Positions 14,172 through 18,958 of a stretch of DNA of 18,958 bases are shown one piece after another. This DNA is from MSPOR6 sp964652195 (GTDB lineage: Bacteria; Poribacteria; WGA-4E; WGA-3G), in contig CAZZBB010000044.1 of NCBI GenBank assembly GCA_964652195.1, positions 1 through 18,958 of the forward strand. Direction: 5' to 3'. The notes under the pieces were generated by a model. The model was not told the origin of the DNA. It did not search any database and saw only the letters and a list, made by a program, of their open reading frames with translations. Every line of letters starts with the position of its first letter. Positions within the stretch are counted from its first letter, which is position 1. The position numbers and the translations under genes were made by a program.

Positions 14172-17100
14172 CTAACTAAATGAACTCCATCTAACCATAT
14201 AATCAGAGGATACCTCACGAACAAACATAGATGTAGAATGCTCTCTATCCCCTTGTCGATAGACAGTTGTAGACAGAAATAATTGTTTCTGAGCACGGGT
14301 CATACCAACATAGAAAAGACGACGTTCTTCCTCAAGTTCCTCTTGCGTCATACCACGTTTCCACATAGGAAAACTACCCTCTTCCATACCAATTATAATA
14401 ACCACCGGATACTGAGTGCCTTTAGCAGCATGCAAAGTCATTAATGTCACCTGTTCAGATGTATTATCAATTTCATCCAAATTGGTAAGTAATTTTTGAT
14501 AATCTAAGAAATCTGTCAGGGTATCCCCAATATCCGCTTTTCCAAATTTTAAGAGCAGATTCTTAAATCTTGCTTCGTTTTCTAACCAATCTGTGTCTTC
14601 TTGAAGAATAGGTGGTTTCTTATTATGTAGATGCTTGATAAATTCCTCAATCTGTTCAGTTTCTTCAAGATCAAGAGGTATATCTTCAGGGAAAGGAGTA
14701 GGATGCATTTTGACATATCGATAAGCAGCATTAAGATAAGCAATATTCTCAGAGAATTCATTACGTTCATCAGGTTCTGATTTTGATAGTATTCCAATCC
14801 CAACAAGTGGTAATAATTCCGGTAGTGACTTTGATTCCTGTTTTTTCAGATCAATCTGTACTAATTTCTGAAAAATCTGCCGATTAACTTCAACATCCTC
14901 CATCGCTCTATGTAATGTACTATGTTCTATACCGAACTTCTCAGCTAAAGCTTCAATTCCCCTGCGTTGTCTTCGTAGTAATCTCCGTGCTGTAATAAGG
15001 GTGTCATAATATGGATTCGATAAACTCTTGTTTAGGATATCCTTCATGTCCCGGTCAAGAATCAAATTATCATATCCTACAATATTATGTCCAACTAAGA
15101 TGCTGTCTCCGAAGAAATCACAAAATTCTGGAAGGATCGTCTCAATACTCGGTTCATTCTCTACCTCCTCCATGGTTATCCCATGTATTTTTGTAACAGA
15201 AGGAGGGATGAACCCACCGGGAGGTTTAACTAATCGTTCAAAACACTCAACCTGATCCCCAATTCCATTTAATCGCATCGCTGCAATCTCAACAATATTT
15301 GCTATCTTTGTATTAATTCCTGTTGTTTCCAGATCGTACATTACCATATCAGACATGTTTGGTGTCTCAAATCTACTTAAAAGGCGTTGACATAACTTTA
15401 AAGCAACGACGCTTCTTACTACAGCGTTCCCAAGATGTATCACATCATTCTTATCAGGAACTGAACCAATCGAGATTATTCTGGTGCCTGCCTCCCTATC
15501 CTGGAGTTCTGAAAAATCACCTATCAGTATATTAACACTGTTTTCTTTGAGTATGGGTCTACTGTTAGATACATCCATAGTATCTTGTTTAGGGAGATAC
15601 TGAATATCAACATCCTGATCCAGGTAGTCTGTCAATGTCTGTCTTATAATCTCTGTAGCACAATACTCGTCTATTCCATAACTGGCAATAATCCGTATAG
15701 GCTCACCCAGAGCAATAGTACTATAAAGCACATCTTGCACTAATCCCAAGTTTTGTATTTCATCATACCTCTCAATAATAGATAATTCTTTGACACGATA
15801 TGGTGTCCGGGATAACTCTAAGTTCATTAGAAGTCTTTGTCCTATGTCACCGATTGTCTCTCCCTGTATATCCTGCTTCAATTCATTAATTTGTTTCCAA
15901 AAAGAACGAATTTTATGCCGCGTTAACGGACCAACATCTTCTCGATAATCTTCTACGTACTCCAATAATCTGGATAACTCTATCCCTTTTCGTTTTGCTA
16001 ACCACTTAAGCCGTACCCATGTCAAATCATCGATACGACGTTCAGGAAAATTAACAGCATATTCAAAATCTCGAGTTAGTTCCCACTCAAGGAAACAGAG
16101 GTAGGAGAGAATCCCTTTTAAGTTGTCATCATCCAATGCATTGGTAGGACGAATCCGTTGGTATTTTATTTCTGTTCGATTAAGTTGCTCAGATAATACA
16201 TCCGCGAGTTTATGTGTTCGGTAAAAAACAGCAATATCTCGATAAGAATAACCGCGTTGTTTGACCAAGTTTCGAACAAGATTAATTACACCCCGTGCTT
16301 CCTCAGAAGCCGTATAAAAGGTATAGTGAAAGATATCTCGACCATCATCATTCACTGTTTTAAGGGTACGTTCTTTTTGCCACTCAGGATTTTTCGCTAT
16401 AACTTCTTGTGCTGCACTTAAGATCGTTTTACTACATCGATAGTGATTATCTAATGTAATTATCTTAGGAGAATAATCATCCGTGAATTTCTCTATGTAT
16501 ATTGGATCTGAACCACGCCAACTATAAATCGCTTGGTCCCCATCGGCTACAACCATCAGATTAGACGTTGGCGTGGGACATAACTGTTGTAGAAGTCGGT
16601 ATTGGACTCTATTTACATCATGGTATTCATCTACAAGAATATATAGAAGTTGGTTATGATATTCTTCCAATACGATAGACGTTTTTTCAAACAATTCGAC
16701 TGTCTTCAAAAGGAGATCATCAAAATCCAAAGCATTATATTCAGATAGTTTTTGTTGATAAGCATCTAAAATTTCCCTAATGTTGGATTCAGCATTTTCA
16801 TCGTCAATATCAAGTAGAATATCAGAATCTACCTCAAATGTCTGGGATTTATCATATAAATGAATTTTATAATCACTGAGAACACTCCTTAATCGCCAAG
16901 GTGGATAGTCATTTGAGCTAAATGTTAAATCTTTGACAATCTCCGCCAAGATCTCATCCTGTATTTCTTGATCAAAAATAGCAAAGTTATCATTCAGTTC
17001 AATATCATCGGCATGGTCACGCAATACTTTAACACAAAAGGAATGAAAAGTTCTCACATTAACGTGTGAACCATGCGGATCACCAATTTCTTCAAAAATG

Positions 17101-17309
17101 CGATCCCGCATCTCCTGTGCAGCTTTATTTGTAAAGGTGATGGCAAGGATGTTCTCAGGTTTAACGCTATGCGTACGTATTAGATTGCCAATACGATGCG
17201 TAATAACCCTTGTCTTACCTGTACCAGGACCAGCAATTACAAGGATAGGACCATCCTTCTGTTCTACGGCTTCTCTCTGTTTTTCATTTAGTTCCTGTAG
17301 AGTATCCAT
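14172..17309 (-). CDS. SF1A (UvrD/PcrA/Rep-type) DNA helicase with inserted DEDDh 3'-5' exonuclease domain
   Basis: This 1045-aa protein is a UvrD-family ATP-dependent 3'-5' DNA helicase carrying an extra nuclease. Helicase motifs are Walker A AGPGTGKT (26-33), motif Ia ITFTNKAAQEM (57-67), Walker B VDEYHD (226-231), motif III VADGDQAIYSWRGS (254-267), motif IV NHYRCSKTI (288-296), motif V LMTLHAAKGTQYPVV (956-970) and motif VI EEERRLFYVGMTRA (993-1006). Between IV and V, residues ~655-818 form a DnaQ-type exonuclease: DLETTG (D659, E661), HNIVGYD (H741, D747) and HRAMED (H800, D805), so the DEDDh set looks complete. UvrD is normally ~720 aa, and the extra length is this domain plus an unrecognised segment at ~537-650. 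Motif II has His where Gln is usual. The frame is open throughout. A role in DNA repair or recombination is expected. It is monocistronic or follows truD, and a promoter is predicted at 17402-17430. Confidence 0.93.
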   Translation of the reverse strand: MDTLQELNEKQREAVEQKDGPILVIAGPGTGKTRVITHRIGNLIRTHSVKPENILAITFTNKAAQEMRDRIFEEIGDPHGSHVNVRTFHSFCVKVLRDHADDIELNDNFAIFDQEIQDEILAEIVKDLTFSSNDYPPWRLRSVLSDYKIHLYDKSQTFEVDSDILLDIDDENAESNIREILDAYQQKLSEYNALDFDDLLLKTVELFEKTSIVLEEYHNQLLYILVDEYHDVNRVQYRLLQQLCPTPTSNLMVVADGDQAIYSWRGSDPIYIEKFTDDYSPKIITLDNHYRCSKTILSAAQEVIAKNPEWQKERTLKTVNDDGRDIFHYTFYTASEEARGVINLVRNLVKQRGYSYRDIAVFYRTHKLADVLSEQLNRTEIKYQRIRPTNALDDDNLKGILSYLCFLEWELTRDFEYAVNFPERRIDDLTWVRLKWLAKRKGIELSRLLEYVEDYREDVGPLTRHKIRSFWKQINELKQDIQGETIGDIGQRLLMNLELSRTPYRVKELSIIERYDEIQNLGLVQDVLYSTIALGEPIRIIASYGIDEYCATEIIRQTLTDYLDQDVDIQYLPKQDTMDVSNSRPILKENSVNILIGDFSELQDREAGTRIISIGSVPDKNDVIHLGNAVVRSVVALKLCQRLLSRFETPNMSDMVMYDLETTGINTKIANIVEIAAMRLNGIGDQVECFERLVKPPGGFIPPSVTKIHGITMEEVENEPSIETILPEFCDFFGDSILVGHNIVGYDNLILDRDMKDILNKSLSNPYYDTLITARRLLRRQRRGIEALAEKFGIEHSTLHRAMEDVEVNRQIFQKLVQIDLKKQESKSLPELLPLVGIGILSKSEPDERNEFSENIAYLNAAYRYVKMHPTPFPEDIPLDLEETEQIEEFIKHLHNKKPPILQEDTDWLENEARFKNLLLKFGKADIGDTLTDFLDYQKLLTNLDEIDNTSEQVTLMTLHAAKGTQYPVVIIIGMEEGSFPMWKRGMTQEELEEERRLFYVGMTRAQKQLFLSTTVYRQGDREHSTSMFVREVSSDYMVRWSSFS

Positions 17310-17381
17310 CTTATCGCCTTAATGAAAATAATGTTTCGTAATGCTCAATGTACCACAATGATTCGCTTTATCTGGTTCAAA

Positions 17382-17401
17382 GAACTGATAGTAATCAGTT
17401 C
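17382..17401 (-). promoter_or_regulatory. 20-bp palindromic operator candidate at the helicase transcription start
   Basis: GAACTGAT-AGTA-ATCAGTTC is an 8-bp perfect inverted repeat with a 4-nt centre. It abuts the predicted -10 box (17402-17407) and would cover the transcription start near 17395. A repressor bound here would block initiation; alternatively the transcript would begin with a hairpin. It is not a Bacillus-type LexA box, since GAAC and GTTC are 12 nt apart rather than 4. Confidence 0.5.
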
Positions 17402-17430
17402 AGTATATCTGATATATTGTGAATTCTCAA
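17402..17430 (-). promoter_or_regulatory. sigma70-type promoter of the helicase-exonuclease gene
   Basis: Read on the minus strand, TTGAGA (17425-17430) is followed after exactly 17 bp by TATACT (17402-17407). Both hexamers match 5 of 6 consensus bases or nearly so. The predicted start, near 17395, gives a leader of about 85 nt before the ATG at 17309. This suggests the helicase can be transcribed independently of truD. Confidence 0.65.
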
Positions 17431-17648
17431 GAGTTAATACACCAAACACTGCTAATCATATTATTTCTCGAAAATTTTTATATGATTAGACTCTTATGTA
17501 GCAATAAAGTCTAATTCTTAATGTACCGAAAACTGTTAGTTTGCGGTTAATACCTATCCGTTCCAACATGTTTCATATTATACAATCAGTTACTGACAAA
17601 TTTCCCATTCTGGTAGACACAGTTCGGAACTGATCCAAAAGCGATACT

Positions 17649-18722
17649 TCAGACATCAAGATATTTATACAATTCAGACAATACAACCGTTGCATAACCG
17701 CCTACAGGTAAAGTAAAACATACTTTTATACCATGATCGACTTTTTCAACTTTATGAAATTCTAATTTCATGCGTAACGGACGACGGGTACCAGCAAGTC
17801 GAATACCTGCTACCTTCCGAAAGTCATCAAGTTCTACACCCTCAGACTTAAGCAGACTATCCTCCATCTCCCGTATCTTACCTATGGGTTGCCGCATCTT
17901 ATATCCAAAAATAGGACCAGTCGGACTAATTTCAAATGCATCCGCACGCGGTTGTTCCTTAATAGCATCTTTCACAAGAAATGGAGCGTCGTTACTATGT
18001 TTAATGGCGACATCTCCATTACACAACTTACCTAAATCTGGTGCCCTCATATCCAAAATACAATTAAATAGATATGCTTGGTAAGCAGACAGATATAACT
18101 TCCGCATCCTATGGGGAATAGATGAAATCACCCTATCCATATTTTTTAGATTATCTTTAAGTATTCCCTCTCCAGTTCTTTCTATTTTTTCACTTGAACT
18201 ATTCGTCCGCATATATTTTGCAATTGTCTTGAAATCCTTTTGTATCAAAGCCTTTCCAATCAAATGTGTATTTTGCTTATACCCAAAACGTTGTACGCCA
18301 AAACTATTGGGAATACCTTCTGATTGGAATCTTAACATTCTTCCCTGAATTATCGGTAATTTTATTTGGTGTATATTACGTAAGGTTATCATAAACCGAT
18401 TTCCGCGTAGATGTCCTACACGTAATTTATGACCATGACTTGCTGCCCACAGTATCTCAATATCCGCCAAATCAATATCTAAAACCTGTTTCGGTGGAAT
18501 CTTATGTACTGATAAAACTTGCGTGGTCAGTGCATGCTTATCCTTTAACCCCGCATACCCAATATCATTAGGATTGACATTTAATACACCTGCTATCTGT
18601 TTGATCGCTTCAAATGTAGTAAGATTACGTTTGCGAATTGCAAAGTAGGTATGTGCACCAACCCCAGTCGGATTATAGAGTGGAATCTCTTCAACAATGA
18701 AATCTTCTGGTTCAAATTGCAT
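17649..18722 (-). CDS. truD: tRNA pseudouridine synthase D
   Basis: TruD converts uridine 13 of certain tRNAs to pseudouridine. The 357-aa length fits the family. The N-terminal PEDFIVEEIPLY (5-16) is the conserved opening, and the catalytic motif GYAGLKDKHALTTQ (55-68) contains the nucleophile D61. GIPNSFGVQRFGY and AYQAYLFNCILDMR mark the core and the start of the TRUD insertion domain, and PTGPIFGYKMRQP and RPLRM follow in the C-terminal half. An in-frame TGA lies five codons upstream of the ATG, so no long N-terminal extension is possible. The ribosome site is weak. It is transcribed toward the helicase gene, 339 bp away. Confidence 0.95.
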   Translation of the reverse strand: MQFEPEDFIVEEIPLYNPTGVGAHTYFAIRKRNLTTFEAIKQIAGVLNVNPNDIGYAGLKDKHALTTQVLSVHKIPPKQVLDIDLADIEILWAASHGHKLRVGHLRGNRFMITLRNIHQIKLPIIQGRMLRFQSEGIPNSFGVQRFGYKQNTHLIGKALIQKDFKTIAKYMRTNSSSEKIERTGEGILKDNLKNMDRVISSIPHRMRKLYLSAYQAYLFNCILDMRAPDLGKLCNGDVAIKHSNDAPFLVKDAIKEQPRADAFEISPTGPIFGYKMRQPIGKIREMEDSLLKSEGVELDDFRKVAGIRLAGTRRPLRMKLEFHKVEKVDHGIKVCFTLPVGGYATVVLSELYKYLDV

Positions 18723-18958
18723 AATAATACCATTTCAAAAAAATAATGTCGTATTACAGGTTTATGTAGGATGTCACCTCATACTGCACAACCTAATTGT
18801 TATGCCACGAAAAAGAGAAATTTTTATTTAGAAATAAGATTAGAATGCATAGTCGTAGATTGAACATTTAATCCTAATATACAGACAAACGAATAGGGTG
18901 CAAAAACAGACCTTTAATCCTAAATTCCCTGATGGTAAATCGTGAAAATGTTGAATTT
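18723..18958. other. gene-free window end with a short direct repeat
   Basis: These 236 bp upstream of truD contain no supportable gene. The 11-mer TTTAATCCTAA occurs at 18867-18877 and 18913-18923, and ACAGAC occurs at 18881-18886 and again directly before the second 11-mer. A nine-codon frame MPRKREIFI (18803-18832) is too short to interpret. The truD promoter probably lies here, but no strong match was found. Confidence 0.3.

Larger units (their letters stand above)
17310..17648. other. 339-bp gene-free gap between truD and the helicase, rich in inverted repeats
   Basis: No gene is seen here. Besides the helicase promoter and its palindrome, three inverted repeats stand out. CTAATCATAT/ATATGATTAG (17452-17461/17480-17489) and ATTAGACT/AGTCTAAT (17485-17492/17508-17515) share bases 17485-17489, so they exclude each other as RNA hairpins. 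ATCAGTT/AACTGAT (17585-17591/17628-17634) repeats the half-sites of the promoter palindrome. TCAGT-T-ACTGA (17586-17596) and CAGTT-CGG-AACTG (17620-17632) are smaller. No clear T-tailed terminator for truD was found. Confidence 0.5.

Noticed and set aside
14582..14806. 74-aa leucine/isoleucine-rich minus-strand frame
   Set aside because: It is an out-of-frame reading of the helicase coding sequence; its hydrophobicity comes from AT-rich codons.
15360..16600. Possibility that the helicase-exonuclease is two genes joined by assembly or a frameshift
   Set aside because: One uninterrupted frame carries helicase motifs on both sides of the nuclease in the correct order, so it is a true insertion rather than a chimera at a gene junction.
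17382..17401. LexA/SOS box
   Set aside because: GAAC and GTTC are present but separated by 12 nt instead of the 4 nt of the Gram-positive site, and there is no CTGT-N8-ACAG Gram-negative site.
17440..17520. CRISPR-like repeat cluster
   Set aside because: The repeats are inverted and short (8-10 bp), with no regular direct-repeat and spacer pattern.
18803..18832. Remnant of a REP-associated transposase start (MPRKREIFI)
   Set aside because: Nine codons before a stop are too few to support homology.

Overview
The window reads as a chromosomal segment of an uncultured-type, AT-rich bacterium. The gene mix is three phytanoyl-CoA-dioxygenase-family (PhyH) oxygenases, a Gfo/Idh/MocA dehydrogenase, an amidohydrolase-2 protein, DUF420 and small dispersed palindromic repeats. 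It recalls Candidatus Poribacteria or related Latescibacterota/Planctomycetes-like lineages. That placement is an impression from gene content, not a phylogeny. No tRNA, rRNA, CRISPR array, prophage or intact insertion sequence was found.

Layout. At 46-1092 (-) lies a Gfo/Idh/MocA oxidoreductase, divergent from guaB (1400-2902, +), which has a near-consensus sigma70 promoter. An orphan nuoI (3018-3566) and an orphan MT-A70 methyltransferase (3658-4221) follow, with three hairpins between them. A plus-strand block comes next: a 919-aa protein of unknown family (4416-7175), a malate/lactate-dehydrogenase-fold protein that has lost its catalytic residues (7185-8093), an XdhC-like protein (8185-9300), a coupled 113-aa unknown (9297-9638) and a PhyH oxygenase (9669-10565) ending in a terminator. 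The convergent gap 10566-10869 holds a 194-bp element with perfect 15-bp terminal inverted repeats. A minus-strand block follows, in transcription order: amidohydrolase (14061-13084), PhyH (13033-12230), PhyH (12181-11303), DUF420 membrane protein (11289-10870). Upstream of it are a 1045-aa SF1A helicase with a DEDDh exonuclease inserted before its C-terminal motifs (17309-14172) and truD (18722-17649).

How the genes fit together. guaB, nuoI and truD are housekeeping (GMP synthesis, complex I, tRNA pseudouridylation). The minus block looks like a small oxidative or catabolic operon, two non-heme iron oxygenases plus a metal-dependent hydrolase or decarboxylase, with a heme-oxidase-assembly-like protein as last gene. 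Its substrate cannot be read from sequence. The most novel-looking items are the pair made of the 919-aa unknown and the dehydrogenase-fold pseudoenzyme, the helicase with an embedded proofreading-type exonuclease, and the palindrome at the start site of that helicase's predicted promoter. Several start codons were moved from the longest ORF on ribosome-binding-site grounds (guaB, PhyH 9669, DUF420 and the amidohydrolase).
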